From the NCBI GenBank assembly GCA_011742915.1, contig JAAQTN010000002.1, forward strand, positions 1 through 64,000: DNA of 64,000 nucleotides, in the 5' to 3' direction. The stretch is from Billgrantia desiderata (GTDB lineage: Bacteria > Pseudomonadota > Gammaproteobacteria > Pseudomonadales > Halomonadaceae). The notes below the pieces were generated by a model. It was given only the letters and a program-made list of their open reading frames with translations. It was not told the DNA's origin and did not search any database. The stretch's first letter is position 1. The number at the start of each line of letters is the position of its first letter. Below are positions 46,742-57,696 of the stretch, one piece after another. The position numbers and the translations under genes were made by a program.

Positions 46742-47632
46742 CTAGGCCCTTCTTTGGGACCAGGCCACCCCGCCCAGAATCAACCCCATCGCCACCAGGT
46801 GATTCCATTCAGGACGCTCGCCCAGGAACAGCGCGCCGATCAACACCGCCCACAGCGGGATCAGGTAGTTGATCAACGACAGGAAGGTGGGTCCGGCGGC
46901 AGCCACCAGGGTGAAATAGATGACGCTGCCCAGCGCGGTGCAGATCAACCCCAGTACGGCGACGGCCCACAGCGCCGCGGGAGACAGCATGGGCACGGCG
47001 GGGGTATCGATGGGCCAGGTGGCAACGGCCAGCGGCAGCGTCAGCAGCCAGGCCATGGCCAGCACCAGCGCCGAGGTCGCCCAGGGGTCGCTGGCCGGCT
47101 TGTGGCGGGAAACGATCGCATTCACCGCATAGCACACCGCCCCGCCCAGCACGGCCAACTGGGCCAGCAGCGTCTCGCCGCGACCGCCCAGCTCCCTCAG
47201 CGCGGTGGGCCCGATCAGCACCAGCACCCCTGCAAAACCGATCAAAAAGCCCGCCAAGCGGCGCGGCGCCATGCGCTCGCCGCTGACCAGGAAATGCGCC
47301 AGCACCAGGGTCAGCAAGGGCATCACGGCCATGAGAATACCCGCCAGCCCGCTGTCGATTCGCTGCTGCCCCCAGCTGATGAGCAGGAACGGCATCATGT
47401 TGCCGACCACGGCAATGGCCAGCATGAAGCGCCAGACCTGCGGTCCGCGCGGCCAGGCGCGACGCAACCACACCACCAACAGCAGCAGGCCGGCGGCAGC
47501 GATGGCGTTACGCCCGGCTACCAGCATTGCCGGTGTCATCTCTGCCACGGCGATCCGGGTCAGGGCGAACGAGCTGCCCCACACGATCGCCAGCGCCACC
47601 AGCAACAGCCAGTGCGATGCAGGCCGTGTCAT
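46742..47632 (-). CDS. EamA/DMT-family drug-metabolite transporter
   Basis: 296 aa, ten membrane spans arranged as two EamA repeats (ALAIVWGSSFALTRIAVAEM... and GGAVCYAVNAIVSRHK...). The C-terminal LINYLIPLWAVLIGALFLGE is a family hallmark. It probably exports a small metabolite or amino acid. Convergent with the MFS gene (12-bp gap) and divergent from the ABC module. Confidence 0.9.
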   Translation of the reverse strand: MTRPASHWLLLVALAIVWGSSFALTRIAVAEMTPAMLVAGRNAIAAAGLLLLVVWLRRAWPRGPQVWRFMLAIAVVGNMMPFLLISWGQQRIDSGLAGILMAVMPLLTLVLAHFLVSGERMAPRRLAGFLIGFAGVLVLIGPTALRELGGRGETLLAQLAVLGGAVCYAVNAIVSRHKPASDPWATSALVLAMAWLLTLPLAVATWPIDTPAVPMLSPAALWAVAVLGLICTALGSVIYFTLVAAAGPTFLSLINYLIPLWAVLIGALFLGERPEWNHLVAMGLILGGVAWSQRRA

Positions 47633-47652
47633 GCCCCCTCCCCCTTGTTTCG

Positions 47653-47666
47653 TTGATCCCGGTCAA
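47653..47666. promoter_or_regulatory. ANR/FNR-like box
   Basis: TTGATCCCGGTCAA matches TTGAT-N4-ATCAA at 9 of 10 positions, in the gap between the EamA gene and the ABC module, 102 bp before the ATPase start. Confidence 0.45.
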
Positions 47667-47767
47667 GCACGACCTCCCGCCCCGCCGTGCTAGGCTATGC
47701 CTGAAAACCGTCTGCGCTTGGCCAAACGGCATTGAAAATCAGCGACATTCTCTCACGCAGGGTAACG

Positions 47768-48517
<750 letters not shown>

Positions 48518-48531
48518 CCGCGGCCTGCGCC

Positions 48532-50895
48532 ATGAAGACGCTCGACCGCAAGCTCTATCGCGACCTGTGGCGCCTCAAGGGACAGGCGCTAGCCATCGCG
48601 CTGGTCATCGCCAGCGGGGTCATGACCCTCATCCTGGCCGTGACCACCCTGGAGTCGCTGACCGGCGCCCGCGACCGTTTCTACACCAGCCACCACTATG
48701 CCGAGCTCTTCGTCGACCTCAAGCGCGCCCCGCTGGGTCTGCTGGCCCAGCTGCAGCAGCTCGACGGAGTCAATCTGATCGAACCCCGGGTACGCGCCGC
48801 GGTACGCCTGGCGGTGCCCGGCTACGGCGATCCCATACGCGGCCAGCTGCTGTCGCTGCCCGACGGACGCCAGCCGCTGCTCAACCATCTTCATCTCAAG
48901 GCCGGCAGCCTGCCGGAACCCGGTCGCGACGACCAGGCGGTGGTCTCCGATGCCTTCGCCGAGGCCCACGGCCTGGCCCCGGGCGACCGTCTTGAAGCGA
49001 TCGTCAATGGCCGCCATACCCAGCTGACGATATCCGGCATCGGCCTGAGCCCCGAGTATCTCTATCAGGTGGCCCCCACCGACATGATGCCGGACTACCG
49101 CCGCTATGCCGTGCTGTGGATGAACCAGCGCGCCCTGGCCCAGGCCTACGGCATGGAGGGCGCCTTCAACAGCCTGACCCTCACGCTGCAGGCCGGCGCC
49201 AGCGAGGCCGACGTGATCGATGCCCTGGATCTGGCCCTGGCCCGTTATGGCGCCATCGGCGCCCAGACCCGCCATGACCAGCAGTCCCACCGCTTCATCG
49301 AGGAGGAGCTCAACCAGCAGCGCATCACCGCCACCGTGCTGCCGGCGATCTTTCTGACGGTGTCGGCCTTTCTGCTCAACGTGGTGATGGGGCGCATCAT
49401 CCAGACCCAGCGCGAGCAGCTTGCCGTGCTCAAGGCCTTCGGCTATCGCGACACCGAGCTGGCCCGCCACTACGGCCTGCTGGCCGGGGCCATCGTGCTG
49501 CTCGGCTGGGCCGTCGGTGTGGTGCTGGGGGGCTGGGCAGCCAGCGGCCTGGCGGGGGTCTATCGCGAGTACTTTCGCTTTCCCGAGATGCAGTTCGGCG
49601 TGCCCCTCTGGGCGCTGGCGCTGTCGCTGCTGGTGACCCTGCTCGCCGCCCTGGCCGGCACCTGGCACGCGGTATGGCGCGCCGTCGGCCGCCCCCCGGC
49701 CGAGGCGATGCGTCCGCCGGCGCCACACCGCTTTCGCCGCAGCTGGCTCGAAAGCCTGGTGCCCGCGGCACTGCTGGGCAACGAGGGGCGCATCGTGCTG
49801 CGCAATCTCGCGCGCCATCCGCTCAAGGCCGCCTTTTCGGTGGTGGGGATCGCTCTCTCGGCGGGACTGCTGGTGATCGGCGCCTACCAACTGGCGGCGG
49901 TCGACAAGATGATCGATCAGCAGTATCGGCAGGTGCTGCAGATGGACATGGAGCTCACCTTCAACGAGCCGACACCGGCCCGCGCCGCCGGCGAGCTGCG
50001 CCACCTGCCCGGCGTGCTGGCAGTGGAGAGCTGGCGGCGGGTGCCGGTGACCCTGATCCATGGCCATCGTCACTATCGCACCAGCCTGCTGGGCATGGCG
50101 CAGGAACCTGGGATGCGTCAGGTACTCGATGGGCAGGGCCGCCCGCAGCGCTTGCCGGAATCGGGGGTCATGCTGACGCGCCACCTGGCGGAACAGCTCG
50201 ACGTGCAGGTGGGCGACACCCTGGAGGTGGCGGTGATGGAAGGCCGTCGGCAGCGCTTGTCACTGCCCCTGACGGCGCTGGTGGACGAACCGCTGGGTGT
50301 CGGCGCCTACCTGCAGCTGGGCGCGCTCAACGCGCTGATGCACGAGGGCCCCGCCATCAGCGGCGCGTGGCTGCTGGTGGATCGCGAGAGCACGGCCGAG
50401 CTGCATGCCGCGCTATGGGAGCTGCCGGGCGTGGCCTCCATCGGTCTGCTGACCGAGGCCGAGCAAGGCATTCGCGACTACATGGACGAGACGCTGCTGA
50501 TGGTGGCGGTAATCTTCGTCGGCATCGCCTCCTCCATCGCCTTCGGCGTGATCTACAACAATGCCCGCATCGCCTTCGCCGAGCGCGCGAGGGAGCTCGC
50601 CACGCTGCAGGTACTCGGCTACACGCGCGCGGAGGTCGCCAGGATCCTGCTCGGCGAGATCGCCCTGCTCACCCTGGCGGCGATTCCTCTGGGCTGGGCC
50701 ATCGGCGTCTTTTTCAGCCACCTGCTGAACCGGGCCTTTACGCACGATCTGTTCCGCATACCGCTGGTTTTCACGCCGCACACCTTCGGCTTCGCCGCGG
50801 CCGGCGTCCTGGTCGCATCGCTGCTGGTCGCCGCACTCGTCTTTCGTCGCCTGGGCCGCCTGGACAAGATTCGCGTGCTCAAGGCCGTCGAGTAG
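48532..50895 (+). CDS. FtsX-like ABC transporter permease
   Basis: 787 aa from the ATG at 48532 ([20 protein letters not shown]). Two FtsX domains each have a cluster of three C-terminal spans ([20 protein letters not shown]... and [20 protein letters not shown]...), with large periplasmic MacB-PCD-like domains before each. The doubled architecture resembles LolC/E-MacB-type mechanotransmission transporters acting on envelope lipids, peptides or lipoproteins. Partner of the ATPase and the adaptor. Confidence 0.9.
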   Translation: MKTLDRKLYRDLWRLKGQALAIALVIASGVMTLILAVTTLESLTGARDRFYTSHHYAELFVDLKRAPLGLLAQLQQLDGVNLIEPRVRAAVRLAVPGYGDPIRGQLLSLPDGRQPLLNHLHLKAGSLPEPGRDDQAVVSDAFAEAHGLAPGDRLEAIVNGRHTQLTISGIGLSPEYLYQVAPTDMMPDYRRYAVLWMNQRALAQAYGMEGAFNSLTLTLQAGASEADVIDALDLALARYGAIGAQTRHDQQSHRFIEEELNQQRITATVLPAIFLTVSAFLLNVVMGRIIQTQREQLAVLKAFGYRDTELARHYGLLAGAIVLLGWAVGVVLGGWAASGLAGVYREYFRFPEMQFGVPLWALALSLLVTLLAALAGTWHAVWRAVGRPPAEAMRPPAPHRFRRSWLESLVPAALLGNEGRIVLRNLARHPLKAAFSVVGIALSAGLLVIGAYQLAAVDKMIDQQYRQVLQMDMELTFNEPTPARAAGELRHLPGVLAVESWRRVPVTLIHGHRHYRTSLLGMAQEPGMRQVLDGQGRPQRLPESGVMLTRHLAEQLDVQVGDTLEVAVMEGRRQRLSLPLTALVDEPLGVGAYLQLGALNALMHEGPAISGAWLLVDRESTAELHAALWELPGVASIGLLTEAEQGIRDYMDETLLMVAVIFVGIASSIAFGVIYNNARIAFAERARELATLQVLGYTRAEVARILLGEIALLTLAAIPLGWAIGVFFSHLLNRAFTHDLFRIPLVFTPHTFGFAAAGVLVASLLVAALVFRRLGRLDKIRVLKAVE

Positions 50896-50930
50896 CGCTC
50901 GAAGGACATCTTCATAGAGAGGGGAAGGGA

Positions 50931-52139
50931 ATGACTCAACGCCGCACCTGGATCCGCTATCTGCTGTGGATCCTGCTGGCTGCCGGTTTGCTCGGCATGC
51001 TGGCCTGGACACTGCGTCCCACCCCCGTGCCGGTCAACACGGCTCACGTCAGAGTGGGCCCCTTCGTCGACTCGGTGGTCGAGGAGGGGCGAACCCAGCT
51101 GCGTGAAACCTGGAACGTTTCGGCTCCCATCGCCGGTTTCCTGCAGCGCGTCGACCTGGAGGTGGGCGACCATGTCGAAGAAGGTGACACGCTGTTCCGG
51201 CTCGAGCCGAGCCCAGCACCGGCACTGGACGTACGCACGCGGCAGCAGGCCGAGGACAATCTGCAAGCCGCTCAGGCCCGTCTCCAGGCCGCTCAGGCCA
51301 ACCTGGAAACGGCTCGCGCCGACCGCCGTTTCGCCGAGGCCGAGTATCAGCGCTACCGTCAGCTGCACCAGCGCAACCTGATCTCCACTGCCGAATTGGA
51401 GCTACGCCAGAATCAGCGCGACCGGCTTCGCGCGCTGGAAAATTCCGCGGCCTCCGGCGTCGAGGTAGCACGTTTCGAGGTGGAGAGTGCCCGGGCGCTG
51501 CTGGCCGTGGCCATCGGCCAGCGCAGCGAGGCGGACCAGCCGGTGCTGCAGGTGCGCGCGCCGGTTTCCGGCCTGGTGCTGACCCGCTACCGCTGCTGCG
51601 AGGGTAGCGTGAGCGCCGGCGAACCGATCCTCGAACTCGGCCGCCTCGCCGACCTGGAGATTCAGGTCGACCTGCTCTCGATGGATGCCGTGAGGCTACG
51701 CCCGGGGCTTGACGCCGTGATCACCGGCTGGGGCGGCGAGCCGCTCGCCGGCAGTGTCAGACGCATTGCGCCCGCCGGGTTCACGCGCACCTCGGCGCTG
51801 GGGGTGGACGAACAGCGCGTGCCGGTGATCGTCGACTTCGCCGGCGAACTCGACCGCAGCGAACTGGGCATCGGCAGCGGCTACCGGGTCGACGTCGAGT
51901 TCGTGATCTGGCAGGCCGACGACGTCATGCAGGTGCCCACCAGCGCTCTGTTTCGCCACCGGGGCGAGTGGGCGGTGTTCGTCATCGAAGAGGGGCGCGC
52001 CACGCTGCGCAGCGTGGAAACGGGTCGCCGTCAGGGCCTGGTTTCCCAGGTCGTTGCCGGGCTCGAGGTGGGCGAGATCGTGATCACGCATCCGGGCGAT
52101 CGGGTGAGCGAAGGCATCCGCGTCGCACCGGATGAGTGA
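50931..52139 (+). CDS. HlyD/MFP-type periplasmic adaptor
   Basis: 402 aa from the ATG at 50931, preceded by AAGGGA. One N-terminal anchor (YLLWILLAAGLLGMLAW), a lipoyl-type barrel split by an alpha-hairpin coiled coil (DNLQAAQARLQAAQANLETA...), then beta-barrel and membrane-proximal domains (GLVLTRYRCCEGSVSAGEPI). With the ATPase and permease it forms a MacAB- or DevBCA-like export complex; no TolC gene is adjacent. Confidence 0.9.
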   Translation: MTQRRTWIRYLLWILLAAGLLGMLAWTLRPTPVPVNTAHVRVGPFVDSVVEEGRTQLRETWNVSAPIAGFLQRVDLEVGDHVEEGDTLFRLEPSPAPALDVRTRQQAEDNLQAAQARLQAAQANLETARADRRFAEAEYQRYRQLHQRNLISTAELELRQNQRDRLRALENSAASGVEVARFEVESARALLAVAIGQRSEADQPVLQVRAPVSGLVLTRYRCCEGSVSAGEPILELGRLADLEIQVDLLSMDAVRLRPGLDAVITGWGGEPLAGSVRRIAPAGFTRTSALGVDEQRVPVIVDFAGELDRSELGIGSGYRVDVEFVIWQADDVMQVPTSALFRHRGEWAVFVIEEGRATLRSVETGRRQGLVSQVVAGLEVGEIVITHPGDRVSEGIRVAPDE

Positions 52140-52219
52140 GATCGAACGCAACACTGGGGTATCATCGTCGTCAGGGCGCCTTGCCATGCCCGTGACGAAC
52201 GCCATCTCCAGGAGCTGCC

Positions 52220-53272
52220 ATGATCGCCCCCCCTTTTGCCGACCGCCCCGTACTGGTGCTCTACACCGGTGGTACGTTGGGCATGATGCCCAGCGCCGAG
52301 GGTCTGGTGCCGGCCGGCGACATCGAAACCCGCCTGCGAAACGCCCTCGACGGCCTGCCACCCAGCCGCCAGAGCCAATTGCCCGAATTCGTGGTGCATA
52401 CGGTTGCCAGCCCCATCGACTCCAGCGCCGCCACGCCCCACGACTGGCAGCGGCTGGCAGCGACCATCGCCGACCGGATAGGCCAGCATGCCGGCATCGT
52501 CGTACTGCATGGCACCGACACCCTGGCCTGGAGCGCTTCGAGCCTTGCCTTTCAACTGCAGGGCCTGGACCGGCCGGTGGTAGTCACCGGCGCCATGCAT
52601 CCTCTCGAAGCCGAAGGCAGCGATGCCCTGGCCAACATCGAACTGGCGCTGCGCTTCGCCGCCCGACCGGAACTGCAGGAGGTCGCCGTGGCCTTCGCCG
52701 GACGCCTGCTGCGTGGCGCCCGTTCGAGCAAGACCCACAGCGAGAACGACGACGCCTTTGCCAGCCCCAACTATCCGCTGCTGGGTGAGCAGGTCGGCGA
52801 TGACGTGGTGCTTTACCCAGCGCGCTGCCTCGAAACCCAGCAGCGCGGTGCGCCGCGCTTCGAATTGCCGGACTATTCGCCGCTGGCCAAGGGGGGAGTC
52901 GTCCGTCTCGCGCTGTGGCCGGGCATCCAGGCATGGCAGCTCGAAGCCTGGCTGGGCGACGACAGGGTCCGGGGCGCCCTGCTCGAAGTGTGGGGCGGCG
53001 GCAACATCCCACCGGACCCGGAGGTGATCGGCGTGCTGGCCAAGGCCAGCGGCGAAGGCAAGCTGATCGCCGCGATCAGCCAGTGTCGCTGGGGCGGTAT
53101 CGCGCCGGGTCGTTACGCTGCCGGCCAGGGGTTGATCGAGGCCGGCGTGCTCTCGGGCGACGACATGACCCCCGAGGCCGCCATCACCAAGCTGGTGCAC
53201 CTGCTGGCCCTGCCGCTGGACGCCGCCGAACGACGCCGGCTGTTTCTCACTCCCCTCGTGGGAGAGCGCTGA
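52220..53272 (+). CDS. ansA: Type I (cytoplasmic) L-asparaginase
   Basis: 350 aa. Catalytic blocks are present: first Thr loop VLYTGGTLGMMPS, second Thr in VVLHGTDTLAWSA, and the Lys-containing GRLLRGARSSKTHS. There is no signal peptide, so it is the low-affinity cytoplasmic type that makes aspartate and ammonia. AGGAG lies 6 nt before the ATG. Confidence 0.93.
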   Translation: MIAPPFADRPVLVLYTGGTLGMMPSAEGLVPAGDIETRLRNALDGLPPSRQSQLPEFVVHTVASPIDSSAATPHDWQRLAATIADRIGQHAGIVVLHGTDTLAWSASSLAFQLQGLDRPVVVTGAMHPLEAEGSDALANIELALRFAARPELQEVAVAFAGRLLRGARSSKTHSENDDAFASPNYPLLGEQVGDDVVLYPARCLETQQRGAPRFELPDYSPLAKGGVVRLALWPGIQAWQLEAWLGDDRVRGALLEVWGGGNIPPDPEVIGVLAKASGEGKLIAAISQCRWGGIAPGRYAAGQGLIEAGVLSGDDMTPEAAITKLVHLLALPLDAAERRRLFLTPLVGER

Positions 53273-53383
53273 ACGTCGCGCAGGGCTTCGGCCACGCCCG
53301 GCCCCGGGCTGGGCTGACCTGGGCTTTCCGCCGCCACCGGGCTACGTTGAGTGTAACCAAGCGAAAGCGTCCGAGGAGACATC

Positions 53384-53620
53384 ATGGAGCATCCCGTACA
53401 CCCCTTCACCGAGCTCTTCGAGCAGCTCGGCCTGCCCGCCGACGAGGCCTCGATCCGCGCCTTCATCGAGCGACATTCACCGCTGCCGCCAACACTGGCC
53501 CTGCATGAGGCACCCTTCTGGAATCAGGCCCAGGCCGCCTTCCTGCATGCCGCCCTGGAAGAGGATGCCGACTGGGCCGAAGTGGTCGATCATCTCGACG
53601 CATCGTTGAGGAAAGATTAA
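53384..53620 (+). CDS. DUF2789 family protein
   Basis: 78 aa, all-helical acidic protein (LFEQLGLPADEASIRAFIER, FWNQAQAAFLHAALEEDADW) matching the DUF2789 pattern I recall from gammaproteobacteria. Function unknown. GGAG lies 6 nt before the start. Monocistronic, between ansA and the HDOD-GGDEF gene. Confidence 0.8.
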   Translation: MEHPVHPFTELFEQLGLPADEASIRAFIERHSPLPPTLALHEAPFWNQAQAAFLHAALEEDADWAEVVDHLDASLRKD

Positions 53621-53700
53621 CGACTCAAACGCTCGTCCCAAGAGCATTCTGCTAGGCTTGGCGCGATAACAATCAGAACTCTCTTCAGGCGGGGAAATGT

Positions 53701-55263
53701 ATGCCGATCGATAGGATATCGACTGCGGAATTCTCTGGCGTTGCCGAGCCCGTCGATCTTGACATCCCCCCGTTGCCGGAAGCGCTGCGCTCGCGCCTGG
53801 CCGACTGCCGCACCCTACCCAGCCTGCCGGCCGCAGCGGCCCGGGTCATCGCCATCGCACGCTCCATGGAGCCTCGACTCGCCGACTACGCCCGTGTCAT
53901 CGAGCAGGATCCGGCGCTTACCCTGCGGCTGCTGTCCATGGCCAACAGCGCCTTCTACTCGCGCGGCGGCAATCCGGTCTCCAACTGTCTCGACGCCGTT
54001 TCGCGCATCGGCCTGGACGCCACCCTGTCGGTCGCCCTGAGTTTCGGTCTGCCCAAGCGCAGGAGCGACGGCGGGCTGGACCACGAATACCTGTGCCAGC
54101 GTGCCATCATTGCAGCCACTGCCGCCCAGGAGCTGGCCGAACACCTGTGCCCCCACGAGGCACCTCAACTGTTCACTACGGCACTGCTGCAGGACATCGG
54201 CATTCTCGCCTTCGCCGCCGTCGATGGCGAGCTCTACCTTGCCAGCATACCCGACTTACGCCAGCACCAGCGCCTGAGCGAGGTCGAGCTCGAGTGCTAC
54301 GGCTGCGACCACGCTCTGGTCGGCGCCTGGCTAGCCGCCAGCTGGGGAGTGCCGGGCACGATAGCCAAAGGCATCATCGACAGCCACGGCCCGCTGGTCG
54401 ATGGCGATGCGCGCAAGCTCTGCCTACGGCTCTCCTGTCGCATTGCCGACTGCTGGCTCGCCGCCGACTCCGCCTCTGCCTTCAGCGCCCTGTTGCGCCA
54501 GCTCGCCTCGCTCGCCTCACTGGACATCGTCATGCTGATGACGGTGATGCAGGAGCTTCAGCACCGCCTGCCTTCGCTGGCACGGCTGTTCGAGATCACC
54601 TGCCCGCCGGCCATCGACAGCACGCATCTGCTGGCCGAGGCCAAGGAGCTGCTGTTCGAGCAGAACCTGCGCATGACCATTCGCCTGGCCGAGCAGCAGC
54701 GCGAGCTGGAGGCGCTGCACGCCAGTCACGTGGTGCTGGACGAGCAGCACCGCACCGATCACCTCACGCAACTGGCCAATCGCCCGTGGCTGGAGAAACG
54801 CCTCGAGCAGCATTTCGAGCTGGCCAAGCACTCTCATCAGCCGCTCTCGGTGATGTTCATCGACCTGGACCACTTCAAGCGCATCAACGACCGCTTCGGG
54901 CATCGCTTCGGCGACGAAGTGCTGATCCACTTCGCCGCGGCGTTGAGCAACATGGTGCGCGAGAGCGATGTCGCCGGACGTTACGGCGGCGAGGAGTTCC
55001 TGGTGATCATGCCCAATACGCGCCGCCAGCAGGCCGGGATACTGGCCGAGCGCATTCGCGAATACCTGGCCAGTCAGCCGTTGACCCAGGCCGAGGGCGA
55101 GCCGCTGCACGTCACCGCCTCGATCGGCATCGTCGACCTGGAAGACGGCGAGTTCGAAAGTGCCGCCGCTCTCGTCGATGCCGCCGATCAGGCCATGTAC
55201 GGGGTCAAGCATGACGGCCGTGACGGCGTGGGTCACTACGAGGAGCCGGAGCCCGACACCTGA
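53701..55263 (+). CDS. HDOD-GGDEF diguanylate cyclase
   Basis: 520 aa. The HDOD domain (residues about 35-240) has LPAAAARVIAIARSMEPRLA, VIEQDPALTLRLLSMANSAF and FTTALLQDIGILAFAAVDGE. A helical linker leads to a GGDEF domain (DHLTQLANRPWLEKRLEQHF, FIDLDHFKRINDRFGH) with an intact GGEEF active site (RYGGEEFLVIMP). An I-site-like RxxD is not obvious. A soluble c-di-GMP synthase controlled by an HDOD module. Confidence 0.93.
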   Translation: MPIDRISTAEFSGVAEPVDLDIPPLPEALRSRLADCRTLPSLPAAAARVIAIARSMEPRLADYARVIEQDPALTLRLLSMANSAFYSRGGNPVSNCLDAVSRIGLDATLSVALSFGLPKRRSDGGLDHEYLCQRAIIAATAAQELAEHLCPHEAPQLFTTALLQDIGILAFAAVDGELYLASIPDLRQHQRLSEVELECYGCDHALVGAWLAASWGVPGTIAKGIIDSHGPLVDGDARKLCLRLSCRIADCWLAADSASAFSALLRQLASLASLDIVMLMTVMQELQHRLPSLARLFEITCPPAIDSTHLLAEAKELLFEQNLRMTIRLAEQQRELEALHASHVVLDEQHRTDHLTQLANRPWLEKRLEQHFELAKHSHQPLSVMFIDLDHFKRINDRFGHRFGDEVLIHFAAALSNMVRESDVAGRYGGEEFLVIMPNTRRQQAGILAERIREYLASQPLTQAEGEPLHVTASIGIVDLEDGEFESAAALVDAADQAMYGVKHDGRDGVGHYEEPEPDT

Positions 55264-55311
55264 GTGACCGACACTCGCCTGGCAGGCTCGATGCTTGCGA
55301 CATGCGATACG

Positions 55312-55339
55312 AAGAGGGCGGCCATCGGGCCGCCCTCTT
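55312..55339. terminator. Bidirectional terminator
   Basis: The 12-bp stem AAGAGGGCGGCC/GGCCGCCCTCTT with an ATCG loop lies between convergent HDOD-GGDEF and trhP. The T-rich side is short (TTCC). Confidence 0.85.
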
Positions 55340-55361
55340 CCGTCTACGGGGAGGTCCGCAG

Positions 55362-56777
55362 CTACCCTTTCAGGTCACGCATCAGCAGCGCGAACTCGAT
55401 GCGCTCCGGCGCGATGGCCTCGCCCGGAACGGGAATGCGCACCACATGGCCCGAACCGGGGGCAGCCTGGACCGATTCGCCATGCTTGTTCTCGATGTGC
55501 TCGAGAACGAAGCGACGGTTGCCACCAGGCAGCATCAGCTCCATGCCGTCGCCCACCTCGAAGCGGTTCTTTACCTCGACCTCCAGCAGGCCACGATCCG
55601 GATCGTAGCCGGTCACCTCGCCGACGAACTGCTGGTGCACGCCGACCGAGTTGCCGCGCTCGTAGTTCTGGTACTCGTCGTGGACATGGCGGCGATAGAA
55701 CCCTTCGGTGTAACCGCGGTTGGCCAGGTTGTCGAGCTCGTCCATCAGGCGCATGTCGAAGGGCCGGCCGGCCACGGCGTCGTCGATGGCACGGCGGTAG
55801 ACCTGAGCGGTGCGCGCCACGTAGTAGTGCGACTTGGTGCGGCCCTCGATCTTCAGCGAGGTGACGCCCATCTCGGTGAGCCTGGGCACGTGCTGCACCG
55901 CGCGCAGGTCCTTCGAGTTCATGATGTAGGTGCCGTGCTCGTCCTCGAAGATCGGCATCAGCTCGCCGGGGCGAGTGGCGTCCTCGATCAGGGCCGAAAG
56001 CTCGTCCTGGCCTTCCACACCGCCGGCCGTGGCCGTGCTGTAGTTGGCGCTGCCGCTGCCCGAAGCGATCAACCCGCCCTGGCCGGGCGTCCACACGCCG
56101 CTTGCCGCATGGGCCGCCGCGGAATTGGCCGGTACCAGATCGCCGGTCTCGTCCTGGGCCGCGGCCACGGTGTTGTACTTCCAGCGGCAGGCGTTGGTGC
56201 AGGTGCCCTGGTTGGGATCGCGATGATTGAAGTAACCGGAAAGCAGGCAGCGACCCGAATAGGCGATGCACAGCGCACCGTGAACGAAGGTCTCGATCTC
56301 CAGCTCCGGGCACTCGGCACGGATCTCGGCGATCTCCTCCAGCGAGAGTTCGCGCGACAGGATGATGCGGCTGATACCCTGCTTGTACCAGAACTTGGCC
56401 GCCGCCCAGTTGACCACGTTGGACTGCACCGAGAGGTGGATCACCTGCTCCGGCCAACGCTCGCGGATCATCATGATCAGTCCCGGGTCGGACATGATCA
56501 GGGCGTCGGGGCCGGCTTCTATCACCGGCTCCATGTCGCGCAGGTAGGTCTTCAGCTTGCTGTTGTGCGGCGCGATGTTGGAGGCCACGTAGAACTGCTT
56601 GCCCCGCTCGTGGGCGTAGGCGATCCCGCGATGCAGGTTCTCGACCTTGAAATCGTTGTTGCGCACGCGCAGCGAGTAGCGCGGCTGGCCGGCATAGACG
56701 GCATCGGCGCCATAGGCGAAGGCATAGCGCATGTTCTTGAACGTCCCCGCCGGGGAGAGCAGTTCGGGAGCTTTCAT
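55362..56777 (-). CDS. trhP: U32-family tRNA hydroxylation protein TrhP (YegQ)
   Basis: 471 aa from the ATG at 56777 (MKAPELLSPAGTFKNMRYAF). U32 signature motifs are LLSPAG, ALIMSDPGLIMMI, and the cysteine set ESFVHGALCIAYSGRCLLSG-like (ETFVHGALCIAYSGRCLLSG) with CTNACRWKY for an Fe-S centre. TrhP carries out prephenate-dependent hydroxylation of tRNA uridine 34. A Ser/Ala/Gly-rich insert near residue 245 (NSAAAHAASGVW, ASGSGSANYSTATAGG) is unusual. Divergent from queC, so two tRNA-34 modification pathways lie side by side. Confidence 0.92.
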   Translation of the reverse strand: MKAPELLSPAGTFKNMRYAFAYGADAVYAGQPRYSLRVRNNDFKVENLHRGIAYAHERGKQFYVASNIAPHNSKLKTYLRDMEPVIEAGPDALIMSDPGLIMMIRERWPEQVIHLSVQSNVVNWAAAKFWYKQGISRIILSRELSLEEIAEIRAECPELEIETFVHGALCIAYSGRCLLSGYFNHRDPNQGTCTNACRWKYNTVAAAQDETGDLVPANSAAAHAASGVWTPGQGGLIASGSGSANYSTATAGGVEGQDELSALIEDATRPGELMPIFEDEHGTYIMNSKDLRAVQHVPRLTEMGVTSLKIEGRTKSHYYVARTAQVYRRAIDDAVAGRPFDMRLMDELDNLANRGYTEGFYRRHVHDEYQNYERGNSVGVHQQFVGEVTGYDPDRGLLEVEVKNRFEVGDGMELMLPGGNRRFVLEHIENKHGESVQAAPGSGHVVRIPVPGEAIAPERIEFALLMRDLKG

Positions 56778-56985
56778 TGGAGTCACCGTTTTCAGGACGA
56801 TGCAGCCCCGTACGATTTTCGCTGTCGGCGAAACACAGGGCTGAGATAGAGGGGCAGGAAGTCTAGCAAGTGGGTGGGGCTCTGGCCAGCGTTCGCTCCA
56901 ACCGGTAGACTGACCCGCGCCGGACCGGATCCCGGCGCCCTGCCGCAGGCGGGGAGCGACAAATTCTCCGATACAGAGCCTTACC

Positions 56986-57696
56986 ATGACCCAAGCGACC
57001 CCACGCGCCACCGTCGTGATCTACTCCGGCGGCATGGACTCCTATACCGTACTCCACCGTGCCCTGCGCGAAGGCCTGAACGTCACGGCCCTCTCCTTCG
57101 ACTATGGCCAGCGCCACGCCCGTGAGCTGGAGGTGGCGGCACGCGTCTGTGCCGAGCTTGGCGTACCGCATCAGGTGGTCGACATTCGCGCCATTCACGG
57201 CCTGATCGACAACTCGGCGTTGACCGATGCCAGCCGCGACATGCCCGAGGGCGACTACGGCGAGGAGAATCTCGCCGCCACGGTGGTGCCCAACCGCAAC
57301 ATGATCCTGCTCTCGCTGGCCATCGCCAAGGCGGTCAACGTTGGCGCCGAGCGTGTCGACTATGGCGCCCACGGTGGCGATCACGTGCTCTATCCCGACT
57401 GTCGGCCCGCGTTCGTCGAAGCCATGAACGCGGTGGCCGCTATCGCCAATTTCTCGCCGGTCGAGATCCATGCGCCCTACCTGCGCGCCAGCAAGGCGGA
57501 GATCCTGGCCGACGGCCTGGCCATGGGCCTCGACTACGCCAAGACCTGGACCTGCTACCGCGGCGAAGCCCTGGCCTGCGGGCGCTGCGGCAGCTGCCGA
57601 GAACGTCTGGCGGCCTTTGCCGCCAATGGCCAGACGGACCCGCTCGAGTATGCTGTCGATGCGCCACGACCCGACCTTGCCAGGGGAGGCGTCTGA
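56986..57696 (+). CDS. queC: 7-cyano-7-deazaguanine synthase QueC
   Basis: 236 aa. The PP-loop SGGMDS (14-19) binds ATP. The C-terminal zinc cysteines are in [15 protein letters not shown]. It converts 7-carboxy-7-deazaguanine to preQ0 using ATP and ammonia. First gene of queC-queE-queD-ykgJ; queE starts on the last base of its stop. Confidence 0.95.
   Translation: MTQATPRATVVIYSGGMDSYTVLHRALREGLNVTALSFDYGQRHARELEVAARVCAELGVPHQVVDIRAIHGLIDNSALTDASRDMPEGDYGEENLAATVVPNRNMILLSLAIAKAVNVGAERVDYGAHGGDHVLYPDCRPAFVEAMNAVAAIANFSPVEIHAPYLRASKAEILADGLAMGLDYAKTWTCYRGEALACGRCGSCRERLAAFAANGQTDPLEYAVDAPRPDLARGGV

Noticed and set aside
56778..56985. preQ1 riboswitch before queC
   Set aside because: No H-type pseudoknot pattern or A-rich tail could be recognised in the 208-bp divergent gap.
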